A DNA stretch of 64,000 nucleotides from Phymatolithon calcareum (GCA_977006965.1 OZ345376.1:310001-374000), one strand, 5' to 3'; numbered from the stretch's first letter, positions 29,659 to 41,008 are shown. The notes: generated by a model from the letters alone, not told the origin. Translations and numbers: made by a program.

Positions 29659-30777
29659 TCATCCCTCGCAGCCGGTGCACAACCTCCACGTATGAAACTT
29701 CAGGTACCTGCGAAATGTCTGGTGCACTAGCCGGAATGTGTGGTTCTTTGTCTCGGATGACTCCAGCATCTCGCTCTTATCTTTTTTGGTGTTCCACGTC
29801 ATTCCTCTCTCTTTGGCCCATTTCGTTGAAATATCGAGCAGGTGCTGCAGCGCGTGCAGGGTTTTCGCCAACAGGATCACGTCGTCTGCAAATAGAACTG
29901 CTACCTCGCTCGGAAAAGCGCCTATGCGATCCGCGAACTCGTCCATAAATATGTTATACAGACTTGGGATGAACGGTGACACTTGGGGGACGCCTCTGTC
30001 AACTATGAACGAATTCTTGTTTTTGTCTCCCTCTATGAGGATCCAGGAGGGTAATAAGAATGCCTCATACATGTCGCTGATAGCCTTAGGTAGGACCATT
30101 CTCATCCGTTCCTGGAGTAGATTCCTAGGTACAGTGTCATATGCGGATTTGAGGTCGAGGACTGCGATGCACCTACATCCTTTCCGCTCCAGCTCCTTTG
30201 CTCGGAGTATGGCTGTTTCTGTACTCTTGCCTTTCTGGAATCCGAGTTGATACTCATGGTTTCAGCTGTGTCTTTTAAGTATGGTATTGAGAGCTGATTC
30301 TACAACTTTCATTGTCTCACTCAAGAGAGATATTGGCCTGTAGTTTCCGGGGTCTTTCGTATTCCCTTTCTTATGGATTTCTACGAGCACTGACCTTCGC
30401 CCCAACAATGGGATGTCGCCGACTCTCTGACTATCTGACCGCAATTCGAATATGATCTCTGAGTTGAGGTTCACGTTAGTGTTGAGCATATCTGCTTTCA
30501 CTTCATCGAGACCGGCCGTTTTCTTGACAGGTTCGTTTGCTAGAGCTTCCCTGATCTCTTCCTTCATCTCACGCGGGCACGCGAAAAATGGTATTTCTTG
30601 CCTCCAATTGTCCTTGTCAGAGCAAGTCGTGGAGACAGGAGCGAAGGAAGTTACATGCCCAAGTCCGCTTTTAAATACATATACATAATATGCATTATCA
30701 ATCCCTTGGTCATTTTCTCTTCCTTCCCTTAAAAACTTTACTTGCTCTACAGACGGTAAGAAAATGTCCGAAATCAA
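29659..30777 (-). pseudogene. LINE reverse transcriptase with one in-frame stop
   Basis: One minus-strand frame holds most of an RT. It has GNYRPISLLSETMKVVESAL (fingers, about residue 140), then IAVLDLKSAYDTVP (first catalytic aspartate), GVPQVSPFIPSLYNIFMDE and the catalytic FADD in VLFADDVILLAK. The only interruption is a TGA at 30262-30264, between KRHS and NHEYQLGFQKG. After the thumb (WNTKKDKSEML) the frame leaves LINE homology, and its last codons are read from the palindromic arm ending at 29678. The C-terminal domain and 3' UTR are therefore missing. The ATG at 30777 may not be native; the endonuclease is absent. Confidence 0.85.
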
Positions 30778-31096
30778 CTACTTTAATGAGAACGTAAGCG
30801 AAGAATTGTAGCTCAACGAAACATCTCTCAGGTGCAATGATAATTGACATAGGGAGCTTCAATTAAACAGAAATCCAATCCAAACCCTACAGATGGCGAG
30901 CAGTCCCCGCGAAGCGTACCTACCGTTTTAGCCCATAACATAGCACGGCAACAAAACGTTGGGTTTGCTACGCGCTGCGCGTCGCGCGTCATCCAAAACC
31001 AGCTCCAACCAAGGTGATCCCCAATTCGGCATCACTCGCAGGCTGAAGGCAATCCCGCGCGCATTCACTCGCGCGCTTCATGATTAAACAAAGACT
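30778..31096. other. Dispersed repeat, then GC-rich sequence
   Basis: About 30790-30880 is the inverted copy of the 25415-25490 repeat. 30950-31080 is rich in GCGC (GCGCTGCGCGTCGCGCGT) with no gene recognised. Confidence 0.45.
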
Positions 31097-32575
31097 GTGC
31101 GCCGGCACATATTCCGCATGCATTTGCTTCTCTCATTCTCTCTTTCAGGCCCTCTGTTCCTGAGTTGCTGGAATACTCACTCGAGCCCAGAGCAGAAGCA
31201 TAGATTGCGCGTTTTATCAGTATATTGCACGCCGCAATCGACCGATAGACAGGGGGAGAAAATTATCAATACACTTACCATTCTTTCTTTACAACCATCC
31301 TTGTTGTTCCTTTTTCCCCATCGGCTGTTTAGCCGCATTCCCTTCATTTCGTTCAGTGCTTTCAGCGACAGGGTTTATCATAGAGCGCTTGGGTTTTTTG
31401 CGGATTCAATTACCATCATTCAAAGCGATGATCCTGCAAAACGCCCAATATGCTATAAATATACACAGATTGCGAACTGTGCAAGGCGTTCTCTTTGCTA
31501 TGTGTGCCGTAATGCGTTCATGTGAACTCTGTAACAGAGCTGCCGCTGGAAATAGATTTCATTGTGGCTCGCAGAACACTGTTTCTGGAGATTGTAGGAA
31601 AATCTGTACTTAATCCGCATAACGGAGGCAACAGTTGAGTCAATCCACGAACCGGGACGTAAATCGTTCCAATTGTGCAAACTATAACCAGGATACTCAG
31701 TGAATCACTGCTATTGCCTTCTTTGTTAAGAGCTAGGGCCCTGCATACAGTGCAATCGCGAGGCTCCTGAAGTGACTCTCTGCTCGACTTGATGCCACAG
31801 GGTGTTCATAGTCGTCAAGAACAACAAACTGGGATACCATATCTTCGGCGGAAACGGCGAGAAAGGACTCTGCAAGATTTACAAATTCATGCAAAGAATT
31901 TCTTGAGAAACAGTGCAACAATGTGCCATCGAGATGCAGAAAACTCCCCGAAAGCGCGAAAGTTAATGTGGTATCAGGGGAATGTTCCCCTGGTGGTATC
32001 GTATATAGAGTGCAACACGTTTCAGGGTATCTTGACCGGAAAAATCCTCCTCTGGAATAGCGAGAGAAGGAATATCATATCTGTCCCGCTGTGCTTTGCC
32101 GCATATGTCGAATTTGTTGAATGTTGTGGCTGTCTTTGGTATCCTGGAGCATGGCCAGTATCATGAATTTATTGAGAGCCCTTTTCGTGAAGTCGGTCTC
32201 CTCTGTGGAGTTGCATTCGTTCTAGGTGGAGTCAATGCTTGATTTCTTGAATCGTATGTTGCTCACAAAGACCGGGGCTTTCTATGAGTAATGAGGTGCT
32301 CAAATAGTAGATGGGATCGTTTTGAACGATGATTTCAAGGCAAAGGCTTTCTGCCCGAAATTCTGTTTTTGAAGCACATGCACATTATCCTGTTCTTCGT
32401 AATTGGAACTGTCTGAGAACTTAAATTATTCAGACGCGTCTGAAAGCGCGCTTTCCGACGAATGTCATTGCTGGTTGCACAGTTCCACGTTGTGCACCCG
32501 CAAACAGAGAACTGAATCGTTCATGGGGAGTTGATTTGAGGCAGTGAAAAAAGTCGTAAATTTATTAGTATCATA
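31097..32575. other. No gene recognised
   Basis: A 142-residue plus frame (31097-31525) with a hydrophobic start and a 62-residue minus frame (31733-31921, SAEDMVSQFVVLDDYEHPVA) are open but have no partner or motif. A palindrome CAGGGGAATGTTCCCCTG lies at about 31975-31992. I make no call. Confidence 0.35.
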
Positions 32576-32790
32576 GGTGGGTCCTGGGCACTGTAATAAA
32601 ATCATCCCAATTTCGATTAGCATCATATGGACGAGTGTATCATATGTGCTCGATATAATTTATCTACGGTTGACTGTACTGTAAACGTGACTCGAACATC
32701 GAATCACAAATCAAGTCCGAGGACACCGCGACCTTCCGGGCAACGTATCGTATAATTAGAATGATTTCATTACAGTGCCCAGGACCCACC
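32576..32790. mobile_element. MITE with 32-base TIRs
   Basis: The left end GGTGGGTCCTGGGCACTGTA (32576 onward) and the right end are inverted repeats matching at 30 of 32 positions. The unit is 215 bases long, AT-rich inside and has no ORF. No convincing target duplication is seen. The transposase family cannot be assigned from the ends alone. Confidence 0.85.
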
Positions 32791-34551
32791 ATTTTGGGGA
32801 AGGCGGCAATGCTCCGCTCATCACCGGCAACGTATTGCGGAAAGCGTCAGTATCAAAAGCAAAGCAAATGATACACTACTGAACTGTACTGCAGTCCTTC
32901 TCATTGATGAAGGCGCATGTGAGTCCGCTTGCATCTTCTCGGGGAAAATGCTCATGTAAAAACGGATAACACAATCTTTCTCTTTCAATTTTCTGTACTG
33001 TACAGACCAGTGTCGGCCCGATTATTTTGGGGGAGTGGACCAAGCTAGTGGCCCGGGGGTGCATTCCGTTTCCTAGGAGTGCACAAATTCCATTTTTTAA
33101 AATCAGAGTCAGTGCAAACTGTGACATAAAAATGTCACAGTATCTATTTTGGTTATAAAAAGCAATATAATGTTGCTGCTACCCGTCCATCATCAGCTTT
33201 GTTTTGTACACGCTAGAGAGCCAACTCACAGCGCTAACTTTACAGGATGGTCTGGTCCTGCAAGGGCAATTTTACTGAACAATGAGGAAGAGCTACTGTA
33301 ATCATTACAGTGCGCGAGGGAGATAAGTCTGTGTACACAGAAAAATTGAGAAAGTGACGGTCTCAGACATGTTTTCCAACGGCTAAGTGGAGAGTACTGT
33401 GTCAATTCTTCACGCAAAGTTTCAGGCCAGAGAAAACGACCTTTCGACCCTTGTTGTCGCAGTTTTTTGATAACGGTATTCTGTGCGTCCGGATTCATAA
33501 TTGGGCTCAATTTGATCAAAGTCAAATTAATTTTTTCGAAAGCCATATCTTTCACATCGCTTGAGCCTCGAAAGCAATCGGAGTTCCGCTTTTTAGCGGA
33601 GATATTCTATCCTATGATCGCTTCGGCGCTCCTAGTTGTGCAGCACTTCCGCAGTGGAGATAACAGCACCGTTGAATTATCTCAAACCTCGGAGCAGAAA
33701 TCTCTTCTCTGGGACGTTGCCGTTGCCGTTGTTCCGTTTCCGTAATTTTCTTGCATGATAGATCCATGCCTTCTCGTTTTTGAAATAAAACGGAGCACGT
33801 AAATGAGAAGTCCTATTTTGAGTACTTTTTTGATAAACATGCTTTTGCTCGAGATAGACCAATTATGTTCAATTTCTCGTCATGTCGTACTCTATCCCGG
33901 CCCGCATCCAGGGGAGAGGACCAGGGATGCTGCATGTGCACATGCAGGATAACATAGTCATGGCTATGTTATCCCTTGGATGCAAATGTTTATCCACTCT
34001 TTCGATTTGCATTGGAGAGGCGTTAGCTGTTTCATCTTTCTGTCACTTTTGAACGTCCGACGAATGATGGAAGCGCAAGTTGATCGGAATGGCGCATTGA
34101 ATCGTTTCCCAGGGCTACAACGACACCGAAGCTCACTACAAACGCCACTTTGTGTAAGTCCTGCCACGGGACACTTTCCTCTTCCTTCCCACGGTGTCAT
34201 GGTGCGACACACAGAGCACGATATAGCCGCTCTCTACACTACGTATTTTGGCGAATAAAGCAGAGTCCAAGTAGCATTCACTTATACGTAAGGCATCGTA
34301 ATTCGCGAGACGATGAGCTGAGGAAACCGACCTTCCTTTCTTTCGCGTCAGATGCGTCCATCAACCTGGTGCGTAAGTAGCTCCAAACATTTCCTGTTGA
34401 GAGGGAAGGTCTCTGGGGCCTGTTTCATTCTTTACATGAAGGATATCATGACGTGTCTATTCTCGTCTCGCAATGAGCAGGTCGGACCACTACAAAAGCC
34501 AGCCTTTAGCCTTTATCCTTCATCATCCCAATCACTATCAACTCAGCAAAC
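32791..34551. other. Intergenic, with small hairpins
   Basis: Hairpins: CTGTGACAT/ATGTCACAG at 33119-33140, the palindrome TGCATGTGCACATGCA at 33931-33946, and GGATAACATAG/CTATGTTATCC at 33947-33974. A minus frame at 33226-33555 (109 residues) reads like protein (INLTLIKLSPIMNPDAQNTV) but has no recognised domain. The last 100 bases are the upstream region of the zinc-finger gene; a weak CTACAAAAG lies about 60 bases before its ATG. Confidence 0.4.
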
Positions 34552-34926
34552 ATGTCGCAAAAGTCCTCTTCTGCCCATCGTGTCTCTATTCGCTCTCTGG
34601 TCGACTCTCCGACGCCCGAGCCTTCCACATCTTCCCGAGCCTCAAGCTCCTCCTCAGGTTCCTCTTCGCGCATGCATGTTTGCAAGTATCATGGCTGCGG
34701 CAAGGAATTCTCCCGACTGTCAAACCTGAAAGCCCACTGGCGTACACATTCCGGAGAGGAACCCTATTCCTGCAAGGCGTGCCGCAAGTCCTTCCGCTGG
34801 CGTTCAAGCCTCAAGACTCATTACGTCAAATGCCCAGCTGGTCAGGCATCATCGTCTTCGACTCCTCCTGGGCTTCCGAAACTGCCCACCTTGGAACCGC
34901 ACCCGAGCTCGAGTTCTCGTAAGTAA
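34552..34926 (+). CDS. Small two-finger zinc-finger protein
   Basis: A 124-residue intact frame. Residues 1-41 are serine/proline-rich ([14 protein letters not shown]) and probably disordered. Finger 1: C44-x4-C49-x12-H62-x3-H66. A linker HSGEEPY close to the classical TGEKPY follows. Finger 2: C74-x2-C77-x12-H90-x3-C94, a C2HC variant. The tail is again serine/proline-rich. Tandem fingers with this linker indicate a sequence-specific DNA-binding protein, probably a nuclear transcription regulator. The frame is undamaged, has GC-rich third positions unlike the TE remains and shows no TE motif, so I regard it as a host gene. The start fits the context AACATGTCG. Target genes are unknown. Extra exons cannot be excluded. 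Confidence 0.75.
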   Translation: MSQKSSSAHRVSIRSLVDSPTPEPSTSSRASSSSSGSSSRMHVCKYHGCGKEFSRLSNLKAHWRTHSGEEPYSCKACRKSFRWRSSLKTHYVKCPAGQASSSSTPPGLPKLPTLEPHPSSSSRK

Positions 34927-36123
34927 GCCTTGCCTTCCGCTTTTTCATGCTGTGCTGCTGAACATAAGAGGAATCCGAACAATCGCAATCCAGGAGTTGT
35001 ACAAGTCTTCCCCGAAGATTCTTTCGTTGTAAATATCTGAAGGCCTACAAGCATAGCTCTCTCTAAACGTAGTGTTACTTGATATGTGGACTTCTGTCTT
35101 TGTACATGTGTAAAGACCTAGAGAATTTAAAGAAATCTCCCCTATCTACTTGGAAATTTTTTCTTCCTGTCACTCAGCTAATCGTTATTTTCGCGAATAG
35201 AAAAAACGCCATGTCGGTGACATTAATCCACTGGGCACTTTATGTTCCCGTGCAGAGATCTCAACGTCGATAGATTTCAGATGAGAAACGCGAGTTTATT
35301 TTGGTGCCTCTTGTGGAGGGGCTTTAAGTTGAAAAAGTCGGCGCGGCGGGCGAATGTAGGACTCAGCGTTCGAATTGAATGACATCTATCCGGATTGAGA
35401 GGGACCATGGAAAGGGATCGCAAGCGAGAATACCAGTAGATTCCTGGTGGACTGAGAAATATGAAATCACGTTGATATAGAGGGAACAGACAATCGAACA
35501 AGAAGCTGGCCTGTTGCTGAGAACTGAGAATTTGAGAGCTCTTAAAACAGCGTTAATAAATACCCCTCCAATTCGGGGCTGCAAAACGTGGACCCATTCT
35601 CCAGATACTTGGGCTGTCGTGCACAAGCGTTTTATCGTGGTCATTACTTTCGTCTTCTCGATATTTCTGTCGGGTATGTTATTCTCTCAATTTTCTCTTT
35701 CTTCCCGCTGTCACAGCTATGTACTGTGGCATGGGAGATCATGCTTAAATTTCGCTATAGCTTTACATGTCTACAAGAGCTCACCGGCATGCTGAATCAT
35801 CTGCAAATATATGAAAGTGAGTTTTGTTGTTGCTCACGGGACGGTTTCGTAAGCCATAGAATGTACTCGAAGTTAGGTTTTTTCTCGGTGCATGACACAT
35901 GGCGGTAGGTATCTTGCTTCCTGAATGTCCTTATTGCGTTGGAAACTTTTAAATAAAAATCTACATTTCTTCTTCTAATCACATCATGGGTGTCCCATAT
36001 TTTACCATTCAGCATTGCTGGCAAGCCCAGATGCAACTACTCATGTATGGTCTTGTTGAATCCTGGGTACAATGAGTTTTTTTCTTTTTAAATCTTAGAT
36101 TTGAGTACGACAGTACTGATTGA
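34927..36123. other. No gene recognised
   Basis: Overlapping frames on both strands between 35277 and 36036 lack motifs. No repeat shared with the rest of the window was noticed. Confidence 0.4.
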
Positions 36124-36330
36124 ATGCTGACAATTGACGGAGGTGGAAGCCATGGCCAAGAAGCCAATAATTGTTTATTCTGCGCTGATGAATTCATGCA
36201 TGCATTCGCGGAAGCCGCAGCCAATATAGCAGGAAATGTGTCTAAGCAGGCAGAACTGTTTTCCGCAGATGATATTATCTCGAAGCCCGCATGTGCAAAT
36301 ATTGTTCAATACAACGTCGAAGTTGGCTGA
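36124..36330 (+). pseudogene. Short degenerate LINE RT fragment
   Basis: The frame reads NCLFCADEFMHAFAEAAANI, then SKQAELFSADDIISKPACAN. This aligns with the palm of LINE-A copy 1 (NIFMDKFSEAAGKI, then QLFADDVLLQAKNAK), the catalytic box being changed to FSADD. Confidence 0.65.
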
Positions 36331-36469
36331 AAAACAAGAACTGCATTATATGGAAAATAAAACGCGGAAAGGTTTAGCTATTTAGGTACTAAGGACTCGC
36401 AAAGAACAAGTTTTTAATTGCGGGAAAAGAGCCGCATCAAGCGTGTAGAGTTCCCCAACTCGACGTCAG

Positions 36470-37190
36470 GAGTTACTTGCGATACAGAAGTCCCAACAGG
36501 TCAGTGTCGCGCCCATCGGTATCGCATTGTAGCGCCCGCTGATATGTCGCTGGCCCAAGGCGGTCTCTTTTTCCTCTCGCGACTGTACGCCGCACAACTT
36601 GGATCGCGATAGTCCTGCTGCTCGTGGTAGGTGATCTGTTGGGCCATACTTGCACGTGTCTCTCGTGTGTCTATGCGCTGTATCGCTGTCTTTTGCGTAG
36701 GTTGTAGTATATAAGCTATTTAGTTCATTCCTCTGAGTAAAGGAAGGTGGGGAGTTCTGGATTTCGGCTAGAATGCTCGGCTCGTAGCACGATCAATGTG
36801 GCCTGCACGGCCCTTCGACCACGCGGAGTCGGAGCTCTTCACAACCTTCTTGTTCGCAACCGTCGTCATGCAAGCCAGCACGGAGACAACTGCGCTCAAA
36901 TTCCCTTTTCCCTTTTTCGTGCTTTCGTTCAAATGTCGACGGCCAAGCCAAGGTCGCCGTCTGAGGATGACGTCGTCCCTGTCCCGGAGGTTTCTGGACT
37001 TCGGCTTGAGTGCTTGGATCCTACACGCGTCACGCCTGTTAATCCCATCGACCACGCGAAGTCGGTGACTTCCCAACCCTTCTTGACCGCAACCGTTTCG
37101 CCGCACAAGCCAATTCGGTGACATTCGCGCTCAAGGCCCCTGTCCGCTTTTCGCGCGCTTGTCTCAAGGTCGACGACCAAGCCAAGGTCG
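36470..37190 (+). repeat. LTR-like dispersed repeat, copy 2
   Basis: Counterpart of 24200-24890. It includes a TATA-like GTAGTATATAAGC (about 36704-36716), GAGTAAAGGAAG, then two internal units each with TTCGGCT...TGC and TCGACCACGCG (about 36760-36830 and 37005-37065). No coding motif. Confidence 0.45.
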
Positions 37191-38184
37191 CCGCCGGAGA
37201 ACGACGACGACGTCTACACGCTTAATCTGTCTGTTTGTCCTGGAGGTTTTGTTAGCTTGTCTTTCTATCCTCCTCTTTTGTCTTTTCTCTCCCGCTCTTT
37301 CTTCTCTCTCCTCTCTTGGGCTTTTCTCTCCCATGTGGCGTCGGGTTCTTTGGAGCCTGGCGCTATACGCATTGCTACCGCCAGATGGTGGGGACGCCTT
37401 CCTTTTCTCGTGACCGACGCCTGCGCATTTCTTCCATCCCATTGGTCTGGAAATGACTCGCGAGTTAGTATCGTGATCCCTTATGGAACAGTAGTATACG
37501 TTGTCTCGCATGCACTCTAAGATAACTTAGAGATGACCTCGAGTGGTTATAAACCACGACGACGCCGACCTAAAGTAAAGAAGGCGGTGAATCCCGCTCG
37601 TAGACTCAACTGCTTGGTTTTTCGCTCGCATCCGTCACTAGCTCGACCCGTTGACACTTCGGGTGGATGTTCCCTATCCACATCCATCACCGCGTGCCGC
37701 CGTATCGTGCAACTCACGACGTTGAATCCGCGTTCGCCCACAGGGCAAAACCTCATCTATCTGACCTTTGTGCGTGCGTCTCTCTTACTACCCCAAACCA
37801 GGAGCGTTGAGTCATTCGCCGCACGATCCCAACACACAACGTTCAAGGATCCCGACAGTTCTTGCATTCGGCCATCCAGGCGACGTTCTTTCCGTTTCGT
37901 TTCCTTCCGCTTTCACAGCGACGATCTTATCCATTCCACCTTCGAGGCGAATTCATCATCCATTCGAGGCGACGTGATCATCCATTCCGCCTTAGCGGCT
38001 ACGGCCTCACGGACGCTAGGACGTTCCCGGTTTACGATCGTGACGCACTGACAAGCTCTACTACAACTACCAATTCTCCCTTTCATTCTGTTCGTCCTCA
38101 TCCTTCTTGTTTGTTTGGTGTTTCTGCCTTCTGCGTTGCACTACATTCGGAGTGGGGTAGGTACTGAGACATATCAGGGTATAA
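37191..38184. other. Pyrimidine-rich tract and unassigned open frame
   Basis: 37250-37330 is a long CT-rich run. Short hairpins occur at 37513-37530 (CTCTAAG/CTTAGAG) and 37542-37556 (GTGGTT/AACCAC). The plus frame 37533-38051 (172 residues, arginine-rich start YKPRRRRPKVKK) includes small repeats of a TTCATCATCCATTC type near 37930-38000. It may be the leader or gag start of the retroelement whose LTR-like repeat lies upstream; I do not recognise it. Confidence 0.3.
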
Positions 38185-38340
38185 GCGGATCATGATTTTT
38201 AAGTCGCTGTCACTCACAGAACACGAGAATAGCATTTATGTGACCCAGATTACCAAGCGGCTGTTCTCAGTAATCGAAGTGCCAGAGGTACATTTCCACG
38301 GTTTTTTTGTAGAACTTGGGATTCTTAAGTTTGTCGAAAA
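38185..38340 (+). pseudogene. Degenerate LINE-A fragment
   Basis: The frame IFKSLSLTEHENSIYVTQIT, then KRLFSVIEVPEVHFHGFFV, parallels LINE-A copy 2 (IFKSLILPK-EYAIHLTPIT, then KRLLSAIEAAEGLFFRYVF). Confidence 0.65.
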
Positions 38341-39044
38341 GCCATTGATATCGATTTCACAGAGTCTGGACCCCATACATACTACTTGACGTGGAATCTC
38401 TGCAAAACCCCTGGCGAAGATTCCTTTGTCCATCCATGTTGGCTCTCCAATGAAGACCTGTACTTGGCTGACATCTCTCCTCGCAATCGGATATTGGCTT
38501 TCCTTCGTGGGCCAATTCTAAGCTAATGCTCCAAATAGGGATTTCCTCCCGCTTAATTCCCTTATTCATCGCCACAAGAATAACTGGCGTGAGATGAATT
38601 GGAGATGTTCCATGGCACGAGATGAATGGTAGGCAATGCGGCGTCGCCCTCTTGGTGCATGCGTACCTCCTACCATCTTTATATACACGTTCTAACTTAT
38701 TTTGCCAGCTTGGCACTAAGGTTGCTAACATGCAATTCTAACTTGCAAGTTAACTTGTCCAGCTAGCTTGCAAGTTAGCTTTCCAAGCTAGCGAACTTTG
38801 TAGGATAGCTGTGCAAACTAGCATTAAAGGATAGCTAGCATAGTGGAACTACTCTTAACAGAGTAAAAGTATAAAAGGACTGTAACTAGTGTATAAACAT
38901 TTCTAATATATTCCCTTTTTCAAGGTACATATCCCTACAAGGCCGCTGGAATTTTTGATTCTACAATCTCACCGGATCGGTGATTTGTCAGTCAAGTATA
39001 AGTGCTGACGTGTTTCAACGCATATTAGATAAGTAATTTAGTTT
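38341..39044. other. AT-rich repeat-like stretch, possible solo LTR
   Basis: 38735-38830 contains overlapping palindromic motifs (CTAACTTGCAAGTTAACTTG, GCTAGCTTGCAAGTTAGC). A TATA-like GTATAAAAGG lies near 38868. No ORF of interest. The layout suggests an LTR or MITE, but no partner was found here. Confidence 0.3.
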
Positions 39045-39048
39045 CTAG

Positions 39049-40993
39049 TATCTATGTGACGGGAATTTTCCCTCAATTGAGGGAATGAGAATAATTTATT
39101 TTTGAGAAGGAAAGCTACTCATTACTAGGCTCATCAAACGCATCAAGCTCATGGATGTACTCAAAACAGTTTCTGTCAGTTGAAGTGCCAGATGTGTTGA
39201 TTGCGGCGCCAGCAAGTCTATTACATGTTGATAACACGAGGGTTAATTCCATGGTTTGTCAGAGTCTGCAGTTGTTTTGAACAGCAAAAGTAGTCATCAT
39301 GCCACTTGTGGCTTACTTTTTCATCTTTGGCGGAGTGAGTGGGCTTCAACTCCGCTCTTGGACCAAATGTACCTTTTGGAGTACTGAACATCGATGAATA
39401 TTGCGCGAGACAATATGAATCCGGGAGGACAAGGCACCTTGTACCAGAGTATGGGGTCACAAGACGCCGCATTAAACTGTAGTATCGGCAGTTTCACCTT
39501 CTAAATCGTTTTGCTTCTTGCCGTCTGACGTGTCTCCAGCTCAATATGCAGTATTTTCTCACGTCTTCCTTAGGCTGAATTCTGTAACTCGCAAACTTTC
39601 TCCGGTTTACGGCTGATGGCGATGTACTGAATGAGGCCGTTTTCAATCCAATGGCCTCCGTTGCCGTATCAAAGAGATATGAACTTGTCGGAGCAAATGA
39701 CGTCAAACAGAGACACGGTGGTTTTTTCGTGATCATTCATAGCATCGACAAAATCCTAAACGAGCGCCACCGGTACTGTACGGATGACATAGTGCCTTGT
39801 TCACTTGGTTGCACGGTGAATGCGGGGCACCGGACGTACTTGGAGAACCTGGCTCCGGTCATCCCAATGTTAGAAAATGAAGGAGCGAGGATATACTTAT
39901 TCCCTATTGTAGACTTTCTTAAATCTCTTTGAGCCCAACTCATGAGGATGATTATTCCGAAAATCTTAGCCTCCTTTCTTCCTATTCGATTCAGCTTAGC
40001 GGATGCCAAAACATAAATTGTTCTCAGGCGCACTCAGCGAAACATCGTGATGAAGGAATCCTATGGTTTGTGGAACCCGATGTCACCGTTCTCGGATATA
40101 ACATCTACGTTGATAGTGCGAATTTCCAGAACTGACGGGGAATCACTCCCCCAATTGAACATTGAACTTGGCGCTCGAACCATGGCACTTCATTAGAAAA
40201 AATACTCTGTTCACGGTCTGGTGCAATGACATCAAGCTACTCTTGCGATTGCTGGTCCCAAGAACCATGCAGGGGTAGGTGAGAGAGCCCGGAAGAGGGC
40301 CTTAAGAGTTCCTGTTGATTGTATATTTGGATTTGTTGACTTTTTTCGAGAGTGTGGTTGATACTGAGCGGGGAACTCGGCATTTGGCGAAGAAGATTGG
40401 CAACCGCGGGTACTGTAAGCCGGCGTTCGAGGTACAAAATTTTGCCTGCTGGTTCTTGATACAACCATTCAAGAGGAACCAGCGCGTTCGTTAGCCTTCC
40501 CTGCCTTGAGGTTAACAATATTGATAGTCTTAATCTTAGTCTTCTCGATTAGTTTCCGAACAGGGACCAATTTCACGCGAAATGACGTGCTCGAGCAGCC
40601 CTTAACATCATTAACGCGCACCTCTTGAAACGTGCCGCTCACCGTTTTTGACTTGAAAAACGCGCCGTATAGTCGGCAGCACTCTGCGGGACTTATTACT
40701 GATGCTGCTTTGGTGTGTATGTCTGTACCGATCACTCGGCCTATCCCTATTCTTTTCCTCGAGACATGGCAGATTTGTTTTTTCTGAGTAACCAGCAAAT
40801 TTTCGTTCCTACCGGCGAAAGAAACCATTTTAAGGTCGCAAAAGGGGTACTCCCCACCAAGAACAGAAGGTCGCCTTTCCGAATCTGGCTCTAAAAACTG
40901 TTCCGCACTCTTTCTACAAACTTTTTTGAGCTTTTTAAATCCACCCTCAATTGACGGAAATTCCCTCAATTGAGTGTGTTCGTCACGTAGACA
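39049..40993 (-). mobile_element. piggyBac-like copy 2, both ends present
   Basis: Read on the minus strand it begins TGTCTACGTGACG (40993) and ends CGTCACATAGATA (39049). CTAG directly abuts both ends (39045-39048 and 40994-40997). Subterminal CCTCAATTGAGG motifs are present inside both ends. Transposase pieces lie at 40469-40969 (N-terminal, KIKTINIVNLKAGKANE) and 39737-40033 (ILAPSFSNIGM, then FTVQPSEQG). Most of the catalytic core, including the first aspartate region, is deleted and the C-terminal tail is degraded, so it is non-autonomous. Confidence 0.85.
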
Positions 40994-41008
40994 CTAGAGT
41001 AATCTAGA

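Larger units (their letters stand above)
27764..29678. mobile_element. Palindrome-rich element with 136-base terminal inverted repeats
   Basis: The left arm 27764-27899 and right arm 29543-29678 are inverted copies differing at only about four positions; both start GCACCGGCTGCGAGGGATGA from the outside. Each arm is itself a hairpin, with CATGATATTC and GAATATCATG facing each other across a GC-rich core. The 1.6-kb interior has a tandem repeat, a short hairpin and GC-rich unique sequence but no transposase that I recognise. No target duplication is obvious. It may be a non-autonomous DNA transposon. Related sequences outside the arms (27611 onward) complicate the boundary. Confidence 0.7.

Noticed and set aside
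31970-31996. TGGTATCAGGGGAA as a primer-binding site for an LTR element
   Set aside because: Resembles initiator-tRNA primer sites for nine bases only, and no LTR or Pol sequence lies nearby; the palindrome explains it better.
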